From Pseudoalteromonas luteoviolacea H33-S (GTDB lineage Bacteria; Pseudomonadota; Gammaproteobacteria; Enterobacterales; Alteromonadaceae), in the NCBI RefSeq assembly GCF_001625695.1, contig NZ_AUXY01000088.1:1-64000 (forward strand): a DNA stretch of 64,000 nucleotides, written 5' to 3'. Every line of letters starts with the position of its first letter. Position 1 is the first letter of the stretch. The notes below the pieces were generated by a model. It saw nothing but the letters and a program-made list of their open reading frames with translations. It was not told the origin of the DNA and did not search any database. Shown here in pieces: positions 36,522 through 43,441 of this stretch. Made by a program: the position numbers and the translations under genes.

Positions 36522-36908
36522 ATGGAAGTGCTCAAAACTTATCTAATGATTGCTGTTGGTGGCGCATTTGGTGCCTGCTTACGGTTTTTTATTAGTGATA
36601 TTGTGTTAAAACTCATGGGTAAGGGATTCCCTTTTGGGACATTGACCGTTAATATTCTTGGTTCATTGTTGATGGGCATTCTTTACGGATTAATCGAAAA
36701 GCAAATAATCGCGGTATCTCCTGCCAAGGCGTTGATAGGGGTTGGCTTTTTAGGTGCTTTGACGACATTTTCAACATTTTCCATGGACAGCCTTTTGTTG
36801 TTACAACAAGGCCAGTTTGTGAAGATGGCACTGAATATAGCGTTGAATGTCGTCGTATGTATATTTATGGCCTGGATAGGTCTTTGCTTAGTCATGCAAA
36901 AAGGTTAA
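36522..36908 (+). CDS. crcB: Fluoride ion channel Fluc (CrcB)
   Basis: The 128-residue membrane protein has the Fluc signatures GGAFGACLRFFISD, FGTLTVNILGSLLMG and GFLGALTTFSTFSMD (the TFSTF phenylalanine track), with four helices. It forms an antiparallel dimer that exports fluoride. The ATG follows the rarA stop with zero bases between. No fluoride riboswitch can be fitted upstream, so its expression is tied to the rarA transcript. Confidence 0.95.
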   Translation: MEVLKTYLMIAVGGAFGACLRFFISDIVLKLMGKGFPFGTLTVNILGSLLMGILYGLIEKQIIAVSPAKALIGVGFLGALTTFSTFSMDSLLLLQQGQFVKMALNIALNVVVCIFMAWIGLCLVMQKG

Positions 36909-36918
36909 AAGAACAAAC

Positions 36919-38208
36919 ATGTTAGATCCAAAGTATTTAAGACAGGACATCGAAGAAGCTGCTGCGCGCTTAAAAAAACGTGGCTTCGAGTTAGATGTTG
37001 AGGCAGTTAATGCGTTAGAAGAACAACGCAAGACGTTACAAACAAAAACACAAGAACTACAAAGCGAGCGTAACAGCCGCTCTAAAGCGATTGGTCAAGC
37101 TAAAGCAAAGGGTGAAGATGTTCAACCATTGTTAGATGCAGTTGCAAACCTTGGTGATCAGCTATCAGCAGCAAAAGCTGAGCAAGATAAAATATTAGCT
37201 GAGCTACAAGACTTAGCGTCAACATTGCCAAACTTACCTGCTGAGGATGTGCCAGCAGGCGCGGATGAAGATGACAACGTTGAAGTTTCTAAGTGGGGCG
37301 AGCCTAAGCAGTTTGATTTTGAAGTAAAAGATCACGTTGATTTAGGTGAAGCATTAGGTAAAGGCCTAGACTTTGAAACGGGTGTTAAATTAAGTGGTTC
37401 TCGCTTTACTGTTATGCGTGGCGGCGTTGCACGTATGCACCGTGCACTTGTTCAATTTATGCTTGATACGCACACTGACAAAAACGGCTACACTGAAATG
37501 TATGTGCCTTACCTTGTGAACAAAGCAAGCTTATATGGCACTGGCCAGTTACCTAAATTTGCTGCGGATTTGTTTCACACTGAAGTACTCGAAGAAGATC
37601 AAGATGGCTACAGCTTAATTCCAACAGCTGAAGTACCACTAACAAACTGTGCTCGCGATGAAATTTTCGACGAGAAAGAGCTGCCTATCAAGATGACAGC
37701 ACATACACCTTGTTTCCGTAGTGAAGCGGGTAGCTATGGTCGTGATACGCGTGGTCTAATCCGTCAGCATCAGTTTGACAAAGTAGAATTAGTTCAGCTA
37801 GTCAAGCCAGAAGATTCAATGGCTGCACTTGAAGAGCTTACGGGCAGCGCTGAGGGTATTCTTCAAGCACTAGAGCTTCCTTACAGAAAAGTGGTTTTAT
37901 GTACGGGCGACATGGGCTTTGGTGCGGCGAAAACATACGATCTAGAAGTATGGCTTCCTGCGCAAAATACATATCGTGAGATTTCATCTTGCTCTAACAT
38001 GCAAGACTTCCAAGCTCGTCGTATGCAGGCTCGTTTCCGTCGAGCAGGTGAAAAGAAACCAGAATTACTTCATACATTGAATGGTTCTGGCCTTGCGGTA
38101 GGTCGTACACTAGTTGCAATATTAGAAAATTATCAACAAGAAGATGGCTCGATTATCGTACCAGAGGTACTTAAGCCATACATGGGTGGTTTAGAGATCC
38201 TTAAGTGA
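36919..38208 (+). CDS. serS: Seryl-tRNA synthetase
   Basis: The 429-residue class II synthetase charges tRNA-Ser. The N-terminal coiled-coil arm (about 1-110, LEEQRKTLQTKTQELQSERN), motif 2 FRSEAGSYGRDTRGLIRQHQF and motif 3 GSGLAVGRTLVAILENYQ are all visible. It lies 10 bases after crcB and is the last gene of the ftsK-lolA-rarA-crcB-serS unit, with a strong terminator right behind. No T-box leader is present. Confidence 0.97.
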   Translation: MLDPKYLRQDIEEAAARLKKRGFELDVEAVNALEEQRKTLQTKTQELQSERNSRSKAIGQAKAKGEDVQPLLDAVANLGDQLSAAKAEQDKILAELQDLASTLPNLPAEDVPAGADEDDNVEVSKWGEPKQFDFEVKDHVDLGEALGKGLDFETGVKLSGSRFTVMRGGVARMHRALVQFMLDTHTDKNGYTEMYVPYLVNKASLYGTGQLPKFAADLFHTEVLEEDQDGYSLIPTAEVPLTNCARDEIFDEKELPIKMTAHTPCFRSEAGSYGRDTRGLIRQHQFDKVELVQLVKPEDSMAALEELTGSAEGILQALELPYRKVVLCTGDMGFGAAKTYDLEVWLPAQNTYREISSCSNMQDFQARRMQARFRRAGEKKPELLHTLNGSGLAVGRTLVAILENYQQEDGSIIVPEVLKPYMGGLEILK

Positions 38209-38230
38209 TCAACCCAAGTGATTGATATCA

Positions 38231-38254
38231 GGCCGCTATCTTGCGGCCTTTTTT
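38231..38254 (+). terminator. Rho-independent terminator after serS
   Basis: GGCCGC-TATCTT-GCGGCC-TTTTTT is a GC-rich 6-bp stem with a U6 tail 23 bases after the serS stop. Confidence 0.95.
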
Positions 38255-38727
38255 ATGACAAAATAATGAATGTTTTTTTACGTCTAAACTGGTTATTTCT
38301 ATTCTTATTTGTGATTTTTTTGGATTGAAAAGCTTTTTGTGTGAGATTTTGTGTATATATGTTGCAAATAAAAAATTCACAAAAAGTTCTTATCTACTCT
38401 TTGTTGCATGTCCTTTCAAACTATGATTAATTAGAACTTGAGGTTTGGCCATTCCTTCTGAATAAGTCTTGCACGCTTTTGAAAAAAGCGAGCTGGAGTC
38501 TTATTGTTACCATTATTGCAAAATTTATATTTGATTCTATCCAAGATAGTTAGGCAGGTAATGCACGCTCAAAAATCGCAGTAAATATTTTTCATATCAA
38601 AGAGGTTGTATGTGCTTTTGCATAACACGCGAAAAGAGTTTGCAAATTACAGTTGCGTTAACTATTTATTAAATGTGGATGTCGATAAGACGAAGCAATC
38701 AAAAATTTGAAGGTGAGGAATTTACCT
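38255..38727 (+). other. Long leader region upstream of rmf
   Basis: This 473-base AT-rich stretch has no gene that I can support. It probably holds the promoter(s) of rmf. A weak -35/-10-like pair (TTGCAA 38640-38645 and TATTTA 38663-38668, 17-base spacer) lies about 60 bases before the start. No riboswitch fold is recognised. The long region could hold growth-phase control elements, since rmf is stationary-phase induced in E. coli. Confidence 0.4.
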
Positions 38728-38898
38728 ATGAAGAGACAGAAAAGAGACCGTTTAGAAAGAGCACACTCACAGGGATTTAAAGCAGGTTTAGCAGGGCGGT
38801 CTAAAGATTTATGTCCATATCAACAAATTGAGCACAGATCAGAATGGTTAGGTGGCTGGCGAGAGGCCATAGACAATCGCAACATGTTTAAAACATAA
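38728..38898 (+). CDS. rmf: Ribosome modulation factor
   Basis: The 56-residue product aligns along its length with E. coli Rmf: KRQKRDRLERAHSQGFKAG, GRSKDLCPYQ and WLGGWREAIDNR. Rmf turns 70S ribosomes into inactive 100S dimers in stationary phase. The ATG at 38728 is preferred over an in-frame TTG/ATG-like upstream extension (38707) because the E. coli protein starts MKRQKRDRLERAH. It converges on fabA, as in E. coli. Confidence 0.96.
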   Translation: MKRQKRDRLERAHSQGFKAGLAGRSKDLCPYQQIEHRSEWLGGWREAIDNRNMFKT

Positions 38899-38930
38899 AA
38901 CAGAGCCAACAGAAACGAATTGAAAGAATA

Positions 38931-38948
38931 AAGCCCCGAAAGGGGCTT
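38931..38948. terminator. Bidirectional terminator between rmf and fabA
   Basis: AAGCCCC-GAAA-GGGGCTT is a perfect 7-bp stem with a GAAA tetraloop between convergent rmf and fabA; AT-rich flanks on both sides allow termination in either direction. Confidence 0.88.
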
Positions 38949-38967
38949 ATTTGTTTAAAGCGCTAAA

Positions 38968-39492
38968 TTAGAAAGCGCTTGTATCTTGGAATAGACCTAC
39001 TTTCAGATCTTTTGCTTCGTAGATTACACGGCCGTCAACTTCAACAACGCCGTCAGCAAGACCCATAAATAATTTACGCTTGATAACACGCTTCATGTCT
39101 ACGCGGTACGTTACTTTTTTAGCCGTAGGTAAAATCTGACCAGTAAATTTAACTTCACCAACACCTAGTGCACGGCCAAGACCTGGGCCACCAGACCATC
39201 CTAAGAAAAAGCCAACAATCTGCCACATGGCGTCTAAGCCTAGACAACCAGGCATTACAGGGTCGCCACGGAAATGACAATCGAAGAACCAAAGATCAGG
39301 GTTGATATCAAGCTCAGCAATGATTTGACCTTTACCGAACTCACCACCGTCTTCGTTGATTTCAACGATACGGTCCATCATCAACATATTATCGATTGGC
39401 AGGCGACAGTTGTTTTCACCAAACATCTTGCCTTCAGCACAAAGGATTAATTCTTCTTTTGTATAGCTATTTTTAGGTTCCATAGTATTCAT
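38968..39492 (-). CDS. fabA: 3-hydroxydecanoyl-ACP dehydratase/isomerase
   Basis: The 174-residue enzyme makes the trans-2 to cis-3 decenoyl-ACP step that starts anaerobic unsaturated fatty acid synthesis. Catalytic His is in DCHFRGDPVMPGCLGLDAMW, and Asp is in LDAMW; the C-terminus LKVGLFQDTSAF is diagnostic. It is a close match to E. coli FabA in length. A near-perfect FabR-type operator lies about 30 bases upstream of the start. Confidence 0.97.
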   Translation of the reverse strand: MNTMEPKNSYTKEELILCAEGKMFGENNCRLPIDNMLMMDRIVEINEDGGEFGKGQIIAELDINPDLWFFDCHFRGDPVMPGCLGLDAMWQIVGFFLGWSGGPGLGRALGVGEVKFTGQILPTAKKVTYRVDMKRVIKRKLFMGLADGVVEVDGRVIYEAKDLKVGLFQDTSAF

Positions 39493-39518
39493 TCTTCATT
39501 TTTTAATTGCGGGTACTC

Positions 39519-39538
39519 TAGCGTACAGTTGTACGCTA
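39519..39538. promoter_or_regulatory. FabR-type operator upstream of fabA
   Basis: TAGCGTACAGTTGTACGCTA is a 20-bp palindrome (arms of 9 with a 2-base spacer). Its core, AGCGTACA-N2-TGTACGCT, is the known FabR repressor site found at E. coli fabA and fabB. It sits in the fabA promoter region, on the side away from the divergent gene at 39675. Confidence 0.85.
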
Positions 39539-39674
39539 AACAACTCTGAACAGTTAAATTTTTATCTCAACAATACGTCAAAAAGATTAAAATCAATTCT
39601 CTTAATGAATAACGCGATTTTTAGTTGAAAAAACTTTATAATTAGTTTGTTTGTTAGTAATTTAATGGAAATTT

Positions 39675-40529
39675 ATGATCCTTTTTGTAGATGCCTTGAC
39701 GGTAATAGACTTTTCTTACTTGTGTGCTAAACGCGGAGCTGTTGGAGAAAGTTGGATAGTTGACATGACTTTACATGGCCAACTCAATGAAGAATCAATG
39801 GTTTTGGACTTTGCAAAAGTAAAAAAACAAATCAAAGCAATTATTGATAACACAATAGATCATAAGTTAGCCATTCCTTCTGCACTGAATTGTCAATTTG
39901 AAAATCGAGATGGTCGCGTATCTTTTGACTATGAATTCAGTGGCCACCACCTTGCCATGAACGCACCTGATGAAGCTGTTTGTGTAGTCGAAGGTGATAA
40001 AATTGATGAGGCGTCTGTGATTGCTTTCTTAAAGAAGCAGATCCTTCCTCAAATGCCAGATAATGTTAAAGATATTGAAATTACGCTTCGTCCTGAGCAG
40101 ACAAGTAGCTTCTACTATCATTACAGCCATGGCCTTAAAAAGCATGATGGTAATTGTCAGCGTATTATTCATGGGCATCGTTCTTTAATAGGTATTTTCT
40201 TTGATGGTGTCAGTATGCCTAGACTCCAAAAAGAATGGTCTCAGAAATGGGAAGACATTTATTTGGGCACACAAGAAGATTTAATTGAGCATGCTCAATT
40301 ACAATATATTACGGCTAAAGTAGATGATTACTCTTTTGCTTATGAGTCATCTCAAGGCTATTTTGAAATGTGTATTAGCAAATCACGTTGTGATATTTTG
40401 CCATGTGATACAACAGTTGAGTGTATTGCTGAATACCTTGCTAATGAAATTAAGAAATCAAACCCAGACAAAGAAGTTAAAGTGAGAGCTTATGAAGGTG
40501 TGGGTAAAGGAGCGATTGCGTATGCATAA
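39675..40529 (+). CDS. 6-pyruvoyl-tetrahydropterin/6-carboxy-tetrahydropterin synthase-family protein, double length
   Basis: The 284-residue product contains two QueD/PTPS-type halves. The first (about 1-120) has VIDFSYLCAKRGAVGESW and DFAKVKKQIKAIIDNTIDHKLAIP, the family's Asp-Phe and DH core but without the zinc-binding HxH. The second (about 140-284) has FYYHYSHGLKKHDGNCQRIIHGH (given by position, residues about 146-168), the classic His plus HGH zinc ligands and catalytic Cys. Normal QueD has about 120 residues, so this is a fused tandem copy. It is upstream of an M23 peptidase gene and overlaps it by eight bases. Confidence 0.85.
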   Translation: MILFVDALTVIDFSYLCAKRGAVGESWIVDMTLHGQLNEESMVLDFAKVKKQIKAIIDNTIDHKLAIPSALNCQFENRDGRVSFDYEFSGHHLAMNAPDEAVCVVEGDKIDEASVIAFLKKQILPQMPDNVKDIEITLRPEQTSSFYYHYSHGLKKHDGNCQRIIHGHRSLIGIFFDGVSMPRLQKEWSQKWEDIYLGTQEDLIEHAQLQYITAKVDDYSFAYESSQGYFEMCISKSRCDILPCDTTVECIAEYLANEIKKSNPDKEVKVRAYEGVGKGAIAYA

Positions 40530-41340
40530 ACTGCTGCTGGCACTTAGCGCATGCTTTGCATTCAGTGCACAAGCAATTGAACTGAAGGGACATCTAACGC
40601 AAGGAGGTATGGTTACTGGCCAACTTGAAGGAATTAAATCAGTTTCTTTCAATGGTAAAGAGTTAGATGTTACGTCTGATGGTCAGTTTGTATTTGGATT
40701 TGGACGAGATGCTAAGTCTGATCACTCTTTGACATGGGTAGATAAAAATAATCAAAAACATACTAAAAGCTTTTTAATTACGAGTCGTGACTACGATATT
40801 GATCGCATCACGGGCGTCGCAAAAAAGTATGTATCACCCCCAAAAGAAGTGCTTCAACGCATTCGCAACGACTCTGCGAAAGTCGGTGCTGCGAGGTCAA
40901 AGGGCAGTAAACTAGAGTTCTTTGATATGCCAGTTTATCGCCCTGCTAAAGGTCGAATTTCAGGTGTGTATGGCAGTCAGCGGTATTTTAACGGTGAGCC
41001 CAGAAGACCACATTTTGGTTTGGATATAGCCAATAAAACTGGCACGCCTATCTGGGCGCCACTGTCTGGAAAGGTAGTGCTTGCTGAGAGTGACCTGTAT
41101 TACAGTGGTGGTACGCTTATTTTGGATCATGGCTATGGAATAACATCAACGTATATTCATATGAGTAAGCTACATGTCAAAGTAGGGGATATGGTTTCAA
41201 CCGGTGATGTTATCGGTGATATTGGGGCAACTGGCAGAGTAACAGGGCCGCATTTAGATTGGCGTTTTAACTGGTTTGGCGAAAGGTTAGACCCTGAATT
41301 ACTTATGATTGATAAACTAGCAAACAAAAGCAGTAAATAA
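40522..41340 (+). CDS. Exported M23-family (LytM-like) peptidase
   Basis: The ATG at 40522 has AAAGGAG upstream and gives a signal peptide (HKLLLALSACFAFSAQA, about 1-18), so I prefer it to the ATG at 40492. The 272-residue product has the M23 fold at about 150-260 with HFGLD (zinc His and Asp), YIHMS, and GPHLDWRF, which stands where most M23 enzymes have HLHF. The third zinc ligand therefore appears to be Asp rather than His. Members with this HLDW form occur in proteobacteria. It would cut peptidoglycan peptides, or act as an LytM regulator if inactive. The thioesterase gene overlaps its stop by one base. Confidence 0.85.
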   Translation: MHKLLLALSACFAFSAQAIELKGHLTQGGMVTGQLEGIKSVSFNGKELDVTSDGQFVFGFGRDAKSDHSLTWVDKNNQKHTKSFLITSRDYDIDRITGVAKKYVSPPKEVLQRIRNDSAKVGAARSKGSKLEFFDMPVYRPAKGRISGVYGSQRYFNGEPRRPHFGLDIANKTGTPIWAPLSGKVVLAESDLYYSGGTLILDHGYGITSTYIHMSKLHVKVGDMVSTGDVIGDIGATGRVTGPHLDWRFNWFGERLDPELLMIDKLANKSSK

Positions 41341-41771
41341 TGACAGAACAACATAAAGACGCAACCATCGCGAAGCGTATTGAAGATTCAACAACCTCAG
41401 TAACTAAAACTGTATTCCCTGGGAGAACTAACCATCACAATACCCTTTTTGGCGGTGATGCGCTGGCTTGGATGGATGAAGTTGCGTTTATAGCCGCGAC
41501 ACGTTTTTGTCGTAAGCCACTTGTGACTATTTCATCTGACCGTGTGGATTTTAAAGAGGCAATTCCTGCTGGTACATTTGCTGAGTTAGTAGCAAAGGTT
41601 GTACATGTTGGTAATACAAGTTTAAAAGTAGAAGTTCAGATTTTCTTAGAAACGATGCACAAAGATGACAAGCATTTAGCAATCTCAGGTAATTTTACAT
41701 TTGTAGCTGTAGATGACAACCACAGACCAACACCTGTCGTGTGTGACAAGATGCTTAATGGTTTTAAGTAA
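41340..41771 (+). CDS. Hotdog-fold acyl-CoA thioesterase, YciA-like
   Basis: The 143-residue product opens NHHNTLFGGDALAWMDEVAFIAATRFCRKPLVTISSDRVDFK (positions about 28-68), the hallmark of YciA-type acyl-CoA thioesterases, with a short C-terminal tail. Cleaves a range of acyl-CoA esters. The start codon shares one base with the stop of the M23 gene (TAATG), so the three genes 39675-41771 look like one transcript. A GC-rich hairpin follows. Confidence 0.9.
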   Translation: MTEQHKDATIAKRIEDSTTSVTKTVFPGRTNHHNTLFGGDALAWMDEVAFIAATRFCRKPLVTISSDRVDFKEAIPAGTFAELVAKVVHVGNTSLKVEVQIFLETMHKDDKHLAISGNFTFVAVDDNHRPTPVVCDKMLNGFK

Positions 41772-41781
41772 ATAAAAATTC

Positions 41782-41798
41782 TGGGGCGATAAGCCCCA
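41782..41798 (+). terminator. Terminator after the thioesterase gene
   Basis: TGGGGC-GATAA-GCCCCA, followed by TTCTTCC, is a 6-bp GC-rich hairpin with a short U-rich tail 10 bases after the stop. Confidence 0.8.
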
Positions 41799-42298
41799 TT
41801 CTTCCTCAGACTTCAACTCTTCCATCTATTCGTATTGGCTATCATTGGTAGTTTTATGATATAGCCTCTGTCATATCATTTTGAATGGGGTTTTACTCAT
41901 TAAATTCCCAATTTAACTGCCTATTTTTACAGCAAAGATAATTTGGCATTGTTTTTAAGTTCTAAGATTTGGTTATGAATCTTTTTAATAATCAAAATTG
42001 CATAACAGACTAGGTTTTTTGTCGCTAAGATATTAAAAATTTTACTGATTTATTCATTGGTAAGATAGGAAGAGAAAATGTCTAGCATTTTTTGGCTGCA
42101 CAAAATGTGTTTTGCTAATTGATTTATGAAGCTTCAAACATTTTTTTATAAGTATTATTTCAATTATATGTGTAGTATTTTCATGGCTTTTATACATCTT
42201 TTTTAAAAAAAGTTTAAGTCTTCTCACATGAATACACTCATCTGTTAATCCTGATCTACACTTGTCATTGGCTTTCATAAAACAGTAAGGAGCTTGTG
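41799..42298. other. AT-rich intergenic region without recognised gene
   Basis: About 500 bases of strongly AT-rich sequence. The only possible coding signal is a 14-codon frame from ATG 42078 (MSSIFWLHKMCFAN) preceded by AGGAAGAG; I do not call it. Minus-strand frames in 42054-42278 are low-complexity and lack ribosome-binding sites. It probably includes the promoter of the gene at 42299. Confidence 0.5.
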
Positions 42299-42592
42299 AT
42301 GATTACAGTACATAGAGAATATTGCTTATCGGGCGAAAGAGGGTTACATGCCCATATTGAAGTCTTTCCAACAGGGCAATTAGACGTTGATATTATTGAA
42401 CTTCACGAGCATCACTCGACTGAATTCAATAAAATTAAGTATGAGCATACGGGGCCGGATATTGTGGTTACAGGCATTGAAGGATCAACAAGTTGGCAAG
42501 TTGTCCTTAAAGAGCGAGACGCGAGAGAATTGTCACACTTGATTGCTGATGCCAACGAAGAATATGAAATATTAATGCGTGATCTAGGCTAA
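42299..42592 (+). CDS. Small hypothetical protein
   Basis: The 97-residue cytoplasmic product has AAGGAG six bases before the ATG. It is acidic, with a beta-rich start (MITVHREYCLSGERGLHAHIEVF given by position) and a helical, Glu/Asp-rich end (DARELSHLIADANEEYEILMRDLG). No family recognised. It stands alone. Confidence 0.7.
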   Translation: MITVHREYCLSGERGLHAHIEVFPTGQLDVDIIELHEHHSTEFNKIKYEHTGPDIVVTGIEGSTSWQVVLKERDARELSHLIADANEEYEILMRDLG

Positions 42593-42975
42593 CCAAATTA
42601 TTTAGATGAGCGTGTATTTATTAGCTAGGTAATGTAATAGAGTCGAAGGTGGCGTACCTGATTTTTTTCCAACACCAAGTTGCTAGTTGTGAGGCTATAC
42701 ACTCTAGTGTGCACACTAGAGTGTATAGCCTCAAGGTCTATGCAAATGTTACTGCCTACCAAAATCACAGAAGCGCTTCCAGTTAACTTATCGATTGAGT
42801 AATTTTCAAGGTTTCAGAATTTTTTCTTATTAAGTAGTTCAAAGCGCTCTTGGAATGTTCCAAAATGTGCAGTAATTTTCTTACATTCATTATATAATTT
42901 CGTTTTTGTAAATAAATGTCAGCTTAGTTTGTGTTAGCAGAAATGGGCTTGTGCAGTTTTTTTGGGTTGTAGTGT
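42593..42975. other. Intergenic region with a long perfect palindrome
   Basis: A 383-base non-coding gap between two small genes. It holds the 44-bp perfect palindrome at 42690-42733 and nothing else that I can identify. The part after the palindrome is AT-rich and probably carries the promoter of the gene at 42976. Confidence 0.6.
42690..42733. repeat. Perfect 44-bp palindrome without spacer
   Basis: The 22-base arm TGAGGCTATACACTCTAGTGTG... is followed directly by its exact reverse complement, with the centre between 42711 and 42712. Arms 42690-42711 and 42712-42733 match with no mismatch; the next base pair outwards (42689 G, 42734 A) fails. It has no U-run and lies about 100 bases after a small gene. 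Such long zero-spacer palindromes are unusual in chromosomes, since they are prone to deletion, and are typical of protelomerase sites or of strong binding sites for dimeric proteins. Confidence 0.95.
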
Positions 42976-43344
42976 ATGCCTAGTTCTGTCTTCTTTTTAA
43001 TTTTAATCATTGGTACTTTGCATCACTGGATCGGCTATAAGCTGATACTGAGTGAAAAGGCGTTGAGACGGCTAAAACCAAAACGCTTGTTTGGGTGGCT
43101 TTGTATAAAAACAGTGCTAACTAATATGTGGCACTTTTCAACAGCGTGTTGGTTTGGTTTTGCCGCGATTATATTTGTGTTCACCGCATTAGAAAACCCT
43201 TCCAAGGAAATCACTTTATTTGTTACTTTGAGCGTATTTTCCTTCAGTGGTTGGCTATGCTCTTGCTCTCAGGATCATAAGTTGATCTATTGGGGGGTAT
43301 TTTTAGTGATTGCTTCTATTAGCTTTATAGTAGCTAAGCATTAA
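42976..43344 (+). CDS. Hypothetical membrane protein, four helices
   Basis: The 122-residue product has an N-terminal helix (about 3-16), then helices at about 53-72, 78-95 and 104-119. It has several Cys in WLCSCSQDH and no recognised family. Hydrophobic and Trp-rich. It is preceded by the palindrome region and followed by an inverted repeat. Confidence 0.6.
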   Translation: MPSSVFFLILIIGTLHHWIGYKLILSEKALRRLKPKRLFGWLCIKTVLTNMWHFSTACWFGFAAIIFVFTALENPSKEITLFVTLSVFSFSGWLCSCSQDHKLIYWGVFLVIASISFIVAKH

Positions 43345-43387
43345 TTAGATCTCAGATTTCTTTTAACTAGATAGAGGCTGAGATCTA
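43345..43387. terminator. Inverted repeat between convergent genes
   Basis: TTAGATCTCAG (43345-43355) and CTGAGATCTAA (43377-43387) form an 11-bp perfect stem with a 21-base loop, directly after the stop of the gene ending at 43344 and before the end of the convergent S41 gene at 43442. No U-run, so it may be a weak terminator or stability hairpin. Confidence 0.55.
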
Positions 43388-43441
43388 AATTTAGGCTTTA
43401 ATTAATTTAGTTTTTTTAGGCTGATAACTACCACATCTAAA

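Noticed and set aside
36900..36919. T-box or other tRNA-responsive leader ahead of serS
   Set aside because: Only ten bases separate crcB and serS, and T-boxes are rare in Gammaproteobacteria.
42078..42122. Leader peptide of 14 codons after AGGAAGAG
   Set aside because: Too short and without conserved partner or terminator/antiterminator structures.
42054..42278. Minus-strand 74-codon frame in the AT-rich gap
   Set aside because: Low-complexity, Lys/Ile/His-rich, no ribosome-binding site and no family resemblance.
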